The notes under the pieces: generated by a model
The model's database searches: none
Told to the model about the DNA's origin: nothing
The model's input: the letters and a program-made list of their open reading frames with translations, nothing else
Shown: piece after piece, positions 1 to 9,556 of the stretch
Layout: the number at the start of each line of letters is the position of its first letter
Position numbering within the stretch: position 1 is the first letter of the stretch
NCBI GenBank assembly: GCA_015478945.1
Contig: JABUQX010124068.1
Span: forward strand, 1-18,273
DNA from: Trachelipus rathkii
Lineage: Eukaryota; Arthropoda; Malacostraca; Isopoda; Trachelipodidae
DNA: 18,273 nt
Direction: 5' to 3'
Program-made: the position numbers and the translations under genes

Positions 1-346
1 CAAAATTTCGGCTTTTTTCTGCAATTCTTCATTTGTTGATATTGAAAGAAATTCTGGAGTCAGCCTTATAAAGAGACTAGACAAGTGGTCCATACTTTCA
101 AATCTTTTTTTTAATTGGACAATAATTGTGTCCAATGTTCGGTAAAATACAGCAGTTTGATAATACCTCAACGGATCTAATAAACGCTCATCCTGAACTA
201 ACTAATCAAAATGACGTTTAGTTCTATGAAATCTATGATCTGGAAAAATGGCATCAAGACATCATTGTTGGGCAATAGCAGAAGCAGTTGCCATAGTATC
301 TTCAAAATTATTTCTTAAATGTGAAGGGCAGCATCCAATTTTGAGA

Positions 347-973
347 ATTTTGGGACCCTCATTTTAGCCCCCACTTAAAAATGGACATAAAATTCTTAAT
401 TTTCAGACAATTTTGATGGGAAAGAGCAAATCGCAGCCTTTTCTGACCTCTAAAACGTTATATTCGGGTGTTTTTCTGTGTCTGTAGTCATTGTTTCAGC
501 GTTTTCATTTTTTCCGAACCTAATTTTTGACATTTTTCGTATCAACTTCTACAATTTTTTTCGAAATGACTTCAAACTTGAAATATACATAGATGGGTCT
601 AGTACGCACAAAATTGTAGAAGTAGTTTTTTGATTTTTGAAAATTGTACTCAGCAATGTCGAAATTCAAAATCTACTTTTTTTTCAATTGCTGAGCACAA
701 TTTTTCAAAAATCAAAAAACGACTACAATTTTGTGCGTAATAGACCCATCTATGTATATTTCAAGTTTGAAGTCATTTCGAAAAAAATTGTAGAAGTTGA
801 TACGAAAAAATGTCAAAAATTAGGTTTGGAAAAAATAAAAATTCTGAAAAAATGACTACAAACGCAGAAAAACACCTGATTTAGAGGTAAAAAAAAACTG
901 CGGTTTGCTATTCATCAAAATTGTGTAAAAATAAATTTTATGTCATTCGTAGGGCTAAATTGGGTCCCAAAAT
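347..973. mobile_element. Fold-back (long terminal inverted repeat) non-coding element inside the hAT remnant
   Basis: The two halves of this segment are near reverse complements. The left end reads ATTTTGGGACCC and the right end GGGTCCCAAAAT. Inner landmarks pair too: CTTCTACAATTTTTTTCGAA on the left with its complement on the right, TAGATGGGTCTA with TAGACCCATCTA, and CTCAGCAAT (about 650-657) with ATTGCTGAG (686-694). The arms are about 300 bases and the loop about 30. No protein is encoded; the 72-codon frame at 637-855 is a by-product. It sits between two parts of one transposase frame, so it inserted after the hAT copy. CCAAT occurs just outside both ends (335-339 and 975-979) and could be part of a target duplication, but this is uncertain. 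Confidence 0.8.
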
Positions 974-1280
974 CCCAATATTGGTTCATGCCCTGAAGGC
1001 ATTATAACAACGTTATGAAGTACAGTAGTTGCTTTTGATAGATCAGCGTTACTGTTCTGGAGAAATTTCGAAACCAAGTTAAGAGATTCTAGTATTAATG
1101 TATGAAAAACAACCTGGAAAACAAATTCAAAATTTTCCATGTGTTTTTTCAATCCATTTGCCTTTGCTCTTTCATCGAGTTTTGTAGATTGCAGAACCAA
1201 TTTGAATAAAACTGAAACCACGGGCACGGGCCCCCACATGCACCGGGCCCTCCCGCATTGCAGGCCTTGCGGTCCCGTAA

Positions 1281-1292
1281 GTTACGCCACTG
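1281..1292 (-). repeat. hAT-type transposon terminus CAGTGGCGTAAC
   Basis: On the minus strand the sequence begins CAGTGGCGTAAC, matching the CAGTGGCG(T/G)A termini common in hAT elements. It is positioned as the outer end of the transposase remnant. The 8 bases just outside, ATTAAGGT (1293-1300), would be the target duplication to look for at the other end, which lies beyond base 1. Confidence 0.5.
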
Positions 1293-1349
1293 ATTAAGGT
1301 CACTGAGAAGGCTTCGACCACTATGTACTTGGCAGTGCACCAATAAAAT

Positions 1350-2456
1350 TAATTGAGAAGCCGCATTGTCACCTCTAGAATGTCCCAGTCAACCCATAAA
1401 ATTTAAATTAAGAATAATTTTTAATAATAATTAATGTAATTAATGAATGTATTTATAATTAAGAAGCCACATGGGCCTACCTAGACTGTCCCAGTCAACC
1501 AACAAAAATTAATAAATAAGAATAATAATTTAGAAGCCGCATGGGCCTATCTAGACTGTTCCAGTCAACCCATAATTAATAATTAGAATAAATTATTTAA
1601 TTATTAACTATTATGGGTTGACGTTTGTAAAGGCTCAAACCCAATACCTTTCTAATTATTGTCTTATTTATTAGTATCGTTGACTGGGACATTCAAGAGG
1701 TCAATGCAGCTTCTAATTATTATTCTGAATAATTAAGGCATTAACCTCTAGAATGTCCCAGTCAACCCATAATAAATAAGAATAATACAAGGCAAGAAAC
1801 CTTATGGTCCTTTTAGACTGTCCCAGTCAACCAATAAAAATTAATAATTAAGAAGCCACATTGGCCCCTCTAGAATGTCCCAGTCAACCCATAATAAATA
1901 ATAAATAAGAATAATACTTAAGAAGCAGCATGAGCCTATCTAGACTGTCCCAGTCAACCAATAATAATATATATAATTAATAATTAAAAATAAAAATTAA
2001 GAAACCGCATTGACGCCTCTAGAATGTCCCAGTCAACTCATAATAAATAAATAATATTAGAAGCCGCATGGTCCTTTTAGAATGTCCCAGTCAACCAATA
2101 AAAATTAATAATTAAGAAGCCGCATTGGCCCCTCTAGAATGTCCCAGTCAACTCATAATAAATATCAAATAATAAATAAGAATAATACTTAAGAAGCCGC
2201 ATGGGCCTATCTAGACTGTCCCAGTCAACCAATAATAATTAATAATTAAAAATAATAATTAAGAATGCTCTAGAATGTCCCAGTCAACTCATAATAAATA
2301 AGAATAATACTTAAGAAGCCGCATGGTCCTTTTTAGACTGTCCCAGTCAACCAATAAAATTAATAATTAAGAAGCTGCATTGCCCCTCTAGAATGTCCCA
2401 GTCAACCCATAATAAATATCAAATAATAAATAAGAATAAAGCCGCATGGGCCTATC
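1350..2456 (+). repeat. Satellite/minisatellite of alternating A and B units (GTCCCAGTCAAC family)
   Basis: About 14 direct copies of GTCCCAGTCAAC occur near 1382, 1488, 1558, 1754, 1819, 1877, 1947, 2026, 2082, 2139, 2218, 2276, 2339 and 2393. Two unit types alternate. The A type has CTAGAATGTCCCAG followed by AACCCATAAT or AACTCATAAT. The B type has CTAGACTGTCCCAG followed by AACCAATAA. Each ends in a variant of TTAAGAAGCCGCAT. Spacing is 54-79 bases, giving a dimeric higher-order unit of roughly 120-135. Variation is mainly in the length of the AT-rich linker. No coding potential is seen. 1301-1349, between this array and the hAT end, shows nothing recognisable. Confidence 0.9.
1590..1720 (-). 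repeat. Inverted segment within the A/B satellite
   Basis: Here the satellite reads backwards. GTTGACTGGGACATTCAAGA (from 1679) is the complement of the A-type core, and ATTATGGGTTGACG (1610-1623) that of its downstream edge. With the preceding forward unit ending TCAACCCATAAT (1564-1575), it forms a palindromic junction centred near 1593. Forward units resume at about 1745. Confidence 0.8.
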
Positions 2457-2461
2457 TCAAC

Positions 2462-2600
2462 AACTTCACGCCTAGTCTTATCCTCAAAGCCAAAAATCTA
2501 CCTCCTCGTTGCTTTACGTTGCGCCCTCTCCAGCATCTATGTCTTTTCTAATAAAGGTGCTAAAATTGTAGACAATATTCAAATACTGGCCTAACATATA
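2462..2600 (-). pseudogene. Non-LTR retrotransposon reverse transcriptase relic (CR1/Jockey-like C-terminal region)
   Basis: Minus-strand translation gives YVRPVFEYCLQF (about 2598-2563), which fits the conserved (L/Y)VRPxLEYCxxxW motif at the end of non-LTR reverse transcriptases. After a frame change come MLERAQRKATRR (about 2532-2497) and FGFEDKTRREV (about 2490-2462), resembling the LExxQRxATK...GLxxxxYExRL motif that normally follows. At least two stops and one frameshift are present, and the piece covers only about 45 codons. It abuts the A/B satellite at its 3' side. It is a different and more decayed copy than the one at 6436. The order and spacing of the two motifs make chance unlikely, though the piece is short. 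Confidence 0.55.
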
Positions 2601-2606
2601 TATTAC

Positions 2607-3009
2607 ACGACATTATACAAAAGCAATATATATAATTAGTTTGCATCTGGCATCAATTTTCAATTTTTAACCCTAGGTCCTAGCACTGGTTCAAAATCTT
2701 ACAATGGAAACAATTAAACAGCACTAAAGAATGTTGCAGACTTACGGGTTACAATGCCCAATAGTTTGTTGAAAATTGAAAAAAATATATTAAAAAAACT
2801 TTATAATATATATAGTTTTTTTTAATTTTTTATTTCTATTGAAGTTAAATTACTTAAATTTACAAAAAATTAAAAAATAATAAAAAAAAATATAAAAAAA
2901 TAAAAAAAATAAAAAAAAATCAATAAAATCAAAAAAATCATGATTTATTTATAAAAAAATCAAGTAAAATAATCAGTTTTTCATTTGATTTTTCGTGCCA
3001 TCCCCTGGA
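2607..3009. other. AT-rich intergenic stretch with A-rich low complexity (about 2780-2970)
   Basis: No gene is visible. The first part is unremarkable unique sequence. From about 2780 it becomes T-rich and then A-rich, with irregular A runs broken by T. The end (about 2976-3002) contains a TTTTTCGTGCCATCC motif whose complement recurs near 10621-10640. Confidence 0.6.
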
Positions 3010-3820
3010 TCATTACCTTGTCTGATTATTATACTGATCAATGAATATATGCTAACGTAACAAAGTTTTCACATCAATAAAGCAAACATAGCATCACCTG
3101 AACTACGAATATAATGTATACTCCCAAACCTAACACATCTTAAACATGAATAAACAGCTAACATTAACAAAGTTCCATACTTAACAACAGTAAAGTAACT
3201 AACATTGAGCGCAGAACGTAACCTACTTACACTTTTTTCTAACATATCACTGATATTTTTACATTGACATAGTAACATTTAACAAAAATTTATCACAACC
3301 TTTGTGTAATTATCATACTGATCAATGAATATATGCTAACGTAACAAAGTTTTCACTTCAATAAGCAAACATAGCATCACCTGAACTACGGATATAATGT
3401 ACACTCACATACCTAACACATCTTAAACATGAATAAACAGTTAACATTAACAAAGTTCCATACTTAACAACAGTAAAGTAACTAACATTGAGCGCAGAAC
3501 GTAATCTACTTAAACTTTTTCCAACATATCACTATTATTTTATATTAACAAAGTAACATTTAACAAAAATTTATCATCACTATACCTAAGTATCATACTT
3601 ACCAACGAAAATACGCTAACGCAACAAAGATTTCACATCAATAAAGCAAACATAGCATCAACTGAACTACGAATATAATGTACACTCACAAACCTAACAT
3701 ACCTTACGTTCGAATAAGCTGCTAACAATAACAAAGTTCCATACTTAACAACAGTAAAGTAACTAACAATGCATACAGAACGAACAGGCACGAAACTGAT
3801 GTAGTAAATATTCATTTAAT
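3010..3820 (+). repeat. 285-bp satellite, block 1 (about three units)
   Basis: The landmark ACTGATCAATGAATATATGC starts near 3032 and 3318, and a diverged version (ACCAACGAAAATACGC) near 3600, giving a period of about 280-287. Further shared landmarks include ACATAGCATCACCTGAACTA, CATACTTAACAACAGTAAAG and AACATTTAACAAAAATTTAT. Minus-strand ORFs in units 1 and 3 share the string SYFTVVKYGTLL only because the DNA is repeated; they are not genes. The third unit loses the pattern at about 3800. Confidence 0.9.
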
Positions 3821-4274
3821 AAATCAGTACAGCACTGATTGTTTATTTATTTATTTTTAATTTCATTTCTTTAATTAAAACTTTTTGTTTTTAAAAAAAC
3901 TTGTATTTAAAACTTTTTGTTTTTAAAAAACTTTTATTTATTTTTAATTTTATTTCTTTAAAACTTTTTATTTTAATTTTTATTTCTTTAAAACTTTTTT
4001 GTCTTTTACTAAAAATTTTATTCTTTTTTTTGTTTATAACGTAAAAAATTTACATTTTTGCATACACTAAAACAGTAAATCAGTAAATCATACCACCCAT
4101 CCTATCATCCTCAACTCATCCATGATCTATAGATCTATTGATCTATCAGGATAGCAGCTGACATAACAAAGTTTTACCCCTTCGTTAAAGTTAAACTACG
4201 AACATAACATACTTAACACACAACAGCCGTACGAATAAACAGCCATAACTAGCATCTTAACCAATAAAGTTTAC
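3821..4274. repeat. T-rich linker plus a partial satellite unit, left flank of the unique island
   Basis: 3836-4060 is T-rich, with two or three imperfect copies of a roughly 50-60 base motif around TTTAAAACTTTTTGTTTTTAA. 4119-4150 holds ATGATCTATAGATCTATTG, like the block at 11370-11380 in the large inverted repeat. 4160-4274 is a degraded 285-bp unit (CATAACAAAGTTT, CGAATAAACAGC, CAATAAAGTTT). The pattern stops at about 4274 and resumes at 5463 about 50 bases further on in the unit. The T-rich run and the motif order resemble the linker at about 11140-11640. Confidence 0.6.
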
Positions 4275-4365
4275 ATGGGAGGAAGTAAAACAAGTTTTCC
4301 TTTTTTATAACATATAATTTTCAATGAAAAGAGCATTACATAAATACATAAATAAAAACATACGT

Positions 4366-4371
4366 TTTATT
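4366..4371 (-). terminator. Polyadenylation signal AATAAA
   Basis: AATAAA on the minus strand lies 48-53 bases past the stop codon of the minus-strand reading frame at 4419-5115. The region is AT-rich, so this hexamer could arise by chance; its position is what makes it plausible. Confidence 0.4.
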
Positions 4372-4418
4372 TTAAACATTAATTCACCTAATCAAAGGAC
4401 AGAGGATTCTGTATAAAT

Positions 4419-5115
4419 TTAAAGTTCTATATATTTCTCCAGAGATTCAACACCCTTTGAAAGGATGTAAGTATAAATACCGCCAGCTGCATTAGTCCAT
4501 TCTTCGGCATACACAGGTTCATTAACACGCATTCTCTCGGTCCAGAGAGAAGTAAACGTATCCTTGCTGATAGTTGTTAATGCACTCCTGTATATCGCAT
4601 TATACGGTAAACCACATGTTTCTTTATAAATTTCATAGATTACACCGTGTGCTATATGAATTAAATCCTCGAGTATATCAACCTCTTTAAGATGAGACGT
4701 TAATTCGTTTTTGATTTTAACCAAAGCTGTAATATTTTCAGATGATTGAACAGTGAAACCTATACACGTACGCGCGAATGTGATAGCATCGATGGGTTTC
4801 CAATAGTTGCGTACATCAATACTTTTAACATTATCAGATACGGTGAAAACAACCTCTATTCTATTATAACCTCTCGCACTGTCACCTCTGATAGATATTT
4901 CACATGGAGGCGATCCATCAGATGACCCATAATTAGCCTTTACCCAAGCTTCCGAGGTATCGACAATCTTGATGAATTCTTCAACCGAAATGAATAAAGG
5001 TCTATTTTGGGCCCCGAATGGGATACAGATTATATATCGCTCTCATACGTTTGACGAAAAATATAAATACCACATCGTTGGGTATTACAAATGTCCTCGA
5101 ATGAGATGTCATCAT
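4419..5115 (-). CDS. Unrecognised gene-like reading frame with weak PC4/p15-like motif; one frame change near its 5' end
   Basis: On the minus strand a frame is open for 207 codons, from just after a TGA at 5045-5043 to a stop at 4421-4419. The composition looks like a real soluble protein, with no Ile-Tyr runs, and the DNA is richer in G+C than its surroundings. About 80 residues in, the stretch SIDVRNYWKPIDAITF, followed about 15 residues later by an Ile/Leu/Lys helix (ITALVKIKNEL), recalls the VDIReYy...GISL...L core of the PC4/p15 single-stranded DNA-binding coactivator fold. The likeness is weak. The C-terminal part is helical and aromatic-rich, and I do not recognise it. The frame has no ATG near its start. 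A second frame beginning with ATG at 5115 is open to a TAG at 5004-5002 and overlaps it, so one indel between about 5002 and 5045, or a short intron, would link them. Host gene, viral gene and selfish DNA-element gene are all possible. Confidence 0.5.
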
Positions 5116-5137
5116 ACCAGCACAGCGAAAAATGTCT

Positions 5138-5201
5138 TACTGATGAAAATCGTATGTATAAACAGATTCAAAAGGTAATGAGATTCTTTCTTTCGACCAA
5201 T
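5138..5201 (-). promoter_or_regulatory. Candidate promoter for the 4419-5115 reading frame
   Basis: Read on the minus strand there is an inverted CCAAT box (ATTGG at 5201-5197), then TTTATACA (5162-5155), then TCAGTAA (5144-5138), which fits the arthropod initiator TCAGT. The ATG follows at 5115. TATA-to-initiator spacing is about 20 bases, shorter than the usual 25-30, so this is only suggestive. Confidence 0.25.
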
Positions 5202-5462
5202 CAGAAGAAAGTAAACAAGTATAGGACGGACGAACGAACCATATTGATTCAAATAATACCATGTATAGGTGCTATACCCTAATCGTTTTCTGTTCGTGTA
5301 TATATTTTCTCGATCAGGTTTTACAGTCGATTCATTTTCTGTTCGTATTTGTATTTTCAAGCCCACCCTTACGAGCAATTCGTTTCACGTTTGTATCTGT
5401 ATTTCCTGTTTCATTAGAGTTATTAGTTACAAGTCGAGAAATTGTTCAAACTCCTCCTACAC
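5202..5462. other. Unique non-coding right part of the island
   Basis: This part does not match the flanking satellite. It holds two copies of TTCTGTTCGT, at 5289 and 5337. Several short overlapping frames on both strands (60-88 codons) have no recognisable protein features and look accidental. The satellite pattern returns at 5463. Confidence 0.5.
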
Positions 5463-6250
5463 TTACTTACACTTTTTCTAACATATCACTGATATTTTTA
5501 CATTAACATAGCAACATTTAACAAAAATTTATTACAACCTTGTGTAATTATCATACTGATCAATGAATATATGCTAACGTAACAAAGTTTTCACATCAAT
5601 AAAAGCAAACATAGCATCAACTGAACTACGAATATAATGTAAACGACGGACCTAACATACCTTAGACACGAATAAACTGTGCTAACATTAACAAGTTCCA
5701 TACTTAACAACAGGAAAGTAACTAACGCTGCATACAGAACGTAACCTACTCACACTTTTTCCAACATATCACTATTATTTTACATTAACAAAGTAACATT
5801 TAACAAAAATTTATCATAACCTAACCTAATTATCATACTGACCAACGAAAATACGCTAACGCAACAAAGATTTCACATCAATAAAGCTAACATAACATAA
5901 GCTGATGTAAGAATATAATGTACAACGACAAAACTTAACATACCTTAGACACGAATAAACAGTCGACATTAACAAAGTACCATACTTAACAATAGGAAAG
6001 TAACTAACATTGCATACAATACGTAACTTATTCACCCTTTTTTCAAACATATCTCTAACATATCACTGTTATTTTACAGTAACATAGTAACATTTAACAA
6101 AAATTTATCATAACCTAACCTATTTATCATACTGACCAACTAATATATGTTAACGTAACAAAGTTTTCACATCAATAAAGCTAACATATCATAGCCTGAC
6201 CTAAGAATATAATATATACAAAGACAAACACCTAACATACCTTATACATG
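5463..6250 (+). repeat. 285-bp satellite, block 2 (about three units)
   Basis: The same landmarks as block 1 return: ACTGATCAATGAATATATGC near 5554, then diverged forms ACTGACCAACGAAAATACGC near 5838 and ACTGACCAACTAATATATG near 6130. CAACATATCACTATTATTTT and AACATTTAACAAAAATTTAT also recur. Orientation is the same as block 1. The last unit breaks off at about 6250, before A-rich sequence and (TA)n. Some units contain CCTAACCTA, two copies of the arthropod telomere motif, but never a longer run. Confidence 0.9.
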
Positions 6251-6282
6251 AATAATTCGCTAAAAATAAAAAAAATAAAAAA

Positions 6283-6283
<1 letters not shown>

Positions 6284-6376
<93 letters not shown>

Positions 6377-6392
6377 ACTCTTTATATATATT

Positions 6393-6428
<36 letters not shown>
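6284..6428. repeat. (TA)n microsatellite, interrupted
   Basis: Long alternating TA, interrupted at about 6368-6402 by TTATATATAACTCTTTATAT-like sequence. It ends directly at the truncated 5' end of the retrotransposon remnant. Confidence 0.95.
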
Positions 6429-6431
<3 letters not shown>

Positions 6432-6435
6432 ATCT

Positions 6436-7552
<1,117 letters not shown>

Positions 7553-8023
7553 AGGAGGGAGAGATCGCCGAAAACCGGAAGTTGCAACCGGATGCCGGAA
7601 ATGTGCAAATTTCGGTGAGATTGATTTTAAGGCCTGGAAGACCGTTTTCTGAGTTTTTAATCTGAACTTAGCGGGTTTAATCATCAAATAGGGGATTTTG
7701 GTTCCTAGAAGGTTTGCAATGATAGGTAGACCATTTCTATCGATTTCAATCGATTAGCCAAGGTCTTTGACCCCCAAATCAACATATAAATCGTCTTTGG
7801 TTGGCTTATTACATTGAAAAACATAATCGAAAGAAATTCGATAGTTTTATTTAACTTTTACTCGATATAATCGCTGTAGTAAGAAACAGATCTTTGTAAA
7901 GTTTTAATGGGCTAGCTCCTACGGGGATAAAGACGAGCTAAGGCCCACCCCATTTTCCTTCTCCTCGATATTGTGAGGTTAGAGTGCTCGTTTGCCTTGA
8001 AACTTGGTCTACCCTCTTTTAAT

Positions 8024-8054
8024 GACGTTACCTCGTCGTAAACGAGGTTACGTA
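8024..8054. repeat. Inverted repeat (hairpin) in P copy 1
   Basis: ACGTTACCTCGT (8025-8036) can pair with ACGAGGTTACGT (8042-8053) with one mismatch and a 5-base loop. The equivalent in copy 2 (about 18181-18211) is less well paired, so conservation of the structure is doubtful. Confidence 0.5.
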
Positions 8055-8250
8055 TCCCTCATAAGTCACGGGGGTAGGGTTCGCTTTTTATCTGGAGTTC
8101 TATAAGTCGTATCCCCTGAAATTTGATATGCTCATAGGTGATGCTGTGTTCTTGTCATAGATGAGGTTACGTATTTCTCATTAGTCACGGGGCAGGGTTC
8201 GAATATTTTTCTCGAGTTCTAGTTGATGTATCCCTCAAACTTGGCATTCC
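8031..8250 (+). repeat. 119-bp tandem duplication within P
   Basis: GAGGTTACGTAT at 8044 recurs at 8163. The following AAGTCACGGGGGTAGGGTTCG and TTAGTCACGGGGCAGGGTTCG, then GGAGTTCTA and CGAGTTCTA, keep the same spacing. The phrase GGGTTCGAAT resembles a tRNA-type B box, but no A box is evident. Confidence 0.7.
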
Positions 8251-8379
8251 AACGGCTGGTATTGTCTTCTAGCCTAAGCCGTGGTTTCAAGCCACTACGC
8301 CCCTTGTGGGAGGGGTGCTGAGTCCCCCAAAGTAAGAAATGATTGTAGATAAACGAAAATCACAGTGATTAGAAGAAAA

Positions 8380-9130
8380 AGGATGAAATAGAAGCCGGAG
8401 CCTGAGTTAAGTGCCTGATTAAATGTGCCGGAGCCTGAGTTGGATCACGAAGAAAAGCACAGGGTGCACGGATGAGTAAAACGGAGAAAGGAAGAAGGTG
8501 GATTAAGAAGAAGTCTGAGAAGGTAATGGAAATGGAGCTTTCCTCATGTGCCCAAAGAAATGCGCCGGAGCCGAAATTGGAATCTTGAAATATGCATATA
8601 ATGGCTCAAGTAAGGAATTTTTTTATATGTTTACAATCTCGTAGAACTTGATTTTTGAGGGTTTCAGAACCCTGAAAGGTGTCTGAGGACTCCCATGAAG
8701 GGGGTCTGAACTGAAAAAGGAACCGCATGAAATGCAAAGCAGATGAGGAAGGATGAAGAAGAAGGAATAGGGAGAAGTTTAAAATACCGGAGCAAATGAG
8801 CCATTGTCGGAACCTGTGGTGGAGCCGTTGCTGGAGACGATGTGGTGCTGAGTTAGCAAACATACGCTTGACAACACAAAAGTGGTATCAATGTATATGT
8901 CTTCAATGACGTAAAGTCTGAATTTGAGTGCTTCAGAACCCTCAAGGGTGTCTGTGAGCCCTCCCATGGAGTTTAGGTCCGAAAAGCACAGAGTGCGATG
9001 TTGAGGAGAGATAAAAAGAGTGCATAAGAGAAGAACGATGACGAAGGATGATGATTTCGGAGGAATCAGAAATCTTAAAGTTCCATGTGAGATGTTGACC
9101 GAATCCCTAAACGGGGGTTCACTCATAAAG
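8380..9130 (+). repeat. Tandem repeat of about 265 bp (nearly three units)
   Basis: TTTCAGAACCCTGAAAGGTGTCTG near 8662 recurs as TTCAGAACCCTCAAGGGTGTCTG near 8932, followed by ACTCCCATGAAG and CCTCCCATGGAG. AAAAGCACAGGGTGC (8453) recurs as AAAAGCACAGAGTGC (8978), two periods away, with a degraded version near 8735. CCGGAGCCTGAGTT is present at 8396 and 8430. The last unit runs into the left arm of the large inverted repeat. Purine-rich stretches (GAAGAAGGAA-like) are frequent. Overlapping minus-strand frames of 85 and 141 codons follow the repeat and lack protein features. Confidence 0.7.
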
Positions 9131-9498
9131 TGGGGTTTGACCGTAAAAATGAATACACCTATTAAAACATAAACGATCACTCTAGCAACAGCCCTATTTA
9201 GCACGAGAGATAAAACTTGGGATAAAGGGCTTATTAATTATACGGTCACTATTATTTGATAATTACTTAGATGATTACTATAGCAACCAAATGTTGCACA
9301 AGATATGAAACTTAGCACAAGCATACGGCTAATCTCTAACTATTTGTTGTTCTGCATATCTTTCTTAATACATTGGCTAACTTAATCTATCTTTACCTAA
9401 CCGAACTAAACATACCAACCTAACATTGTCTAACGTAATCTGGCTCAACATACTATCTTTGCCTATACAAATTATTAATTACGGCATCTCTCTCTCTA

Positions 9499-9556
9499 CA
9501 AACACACACACACACACGCGCGCGCACATACACACAGAAAAATACACACACACACT
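9499..9556. repeat. (CA)n microsatellite
   Basis: CACACACACACGCGCGCGCACA with further CA runs, preceded by CTCTCTCTCT at 9487. The right arm has a (GT)n/GAGAG tract at the matching place (about 16649-16680), so the microsatellite predates or was copied with the arm duplication. Confidence 0.9.

Larger units (their letters stand above)
1..1292 (-). pseudogene. hAT-superfamily transposon remnant, transposase pseudogene split by an insertion
   Basis: Read on the minus strand, two pieces resemble the C-terminal half of hAT transposases of the ZMYM1/DUF4371-like group. Piece one (about 1239 to 974) contains HMENFEFVF and DLSKATTVL. Piece two (346 to 1) contains the typical run VFYRTLDTIIVQLKKRF followed by an acidic, Leu-rich stretch that leaves the window. 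A fold-back element at 347-973 separates them. Piece two has in-frame stops at 262-264 and 202-204, so no working enzyme is encoded. The outer end at 1292 has a hAT-like terminus, yet coding sequence from the C-terminal half starts only about 50 bases inside it. The zinc-finger and early catalytic parts are therefore missing, which suggests an internally deleted copy. The family call rests on remembered motif patterns, without a database comparison. A host ZMYM1-like pseudogene is the alternative. Confidence 0.6.

Noticed and set aside
1149..1343. 64-codon minus-strand frame rich in Gly, Cys and Arg
   Set aside because: Out of frame with the transposase remnant and running across the transposon terminus.
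1350..2456. CRISPR array
   Set aside because: Repeats with variable AT-rich linkers that are themselves related, in eukaryotic-type DNA; no unique spacers and no cas genes.
3069..6050. Minus-strand frames sharing SYFTVVKYGTLL (3069-3278, 3633-3815) or a diverged form (5856-6050)
   Set aside because: The likeness comes from the repeated satellite DNA; each breaks within a unit and other units have stops.
5816..6122. CCTAACCTA as telomeric repeat
   Set aside because: Only two motif copies at a time, embedded in the 285-bp unit; not a telomere tract.
8190..8220. tRNA gene or tRNA-derived SINE suggested by GGGTTCGAAT
   Set aside because: No A box at the right distance and no cloverleaf; a B-box-like phrase alone is not enough.
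8606..9204. Minus-strand frames of 85 and 141 codons
   Set aside because: They overlap in different frames, track the 265-bp tandem repeat and show no domain or codon signal.
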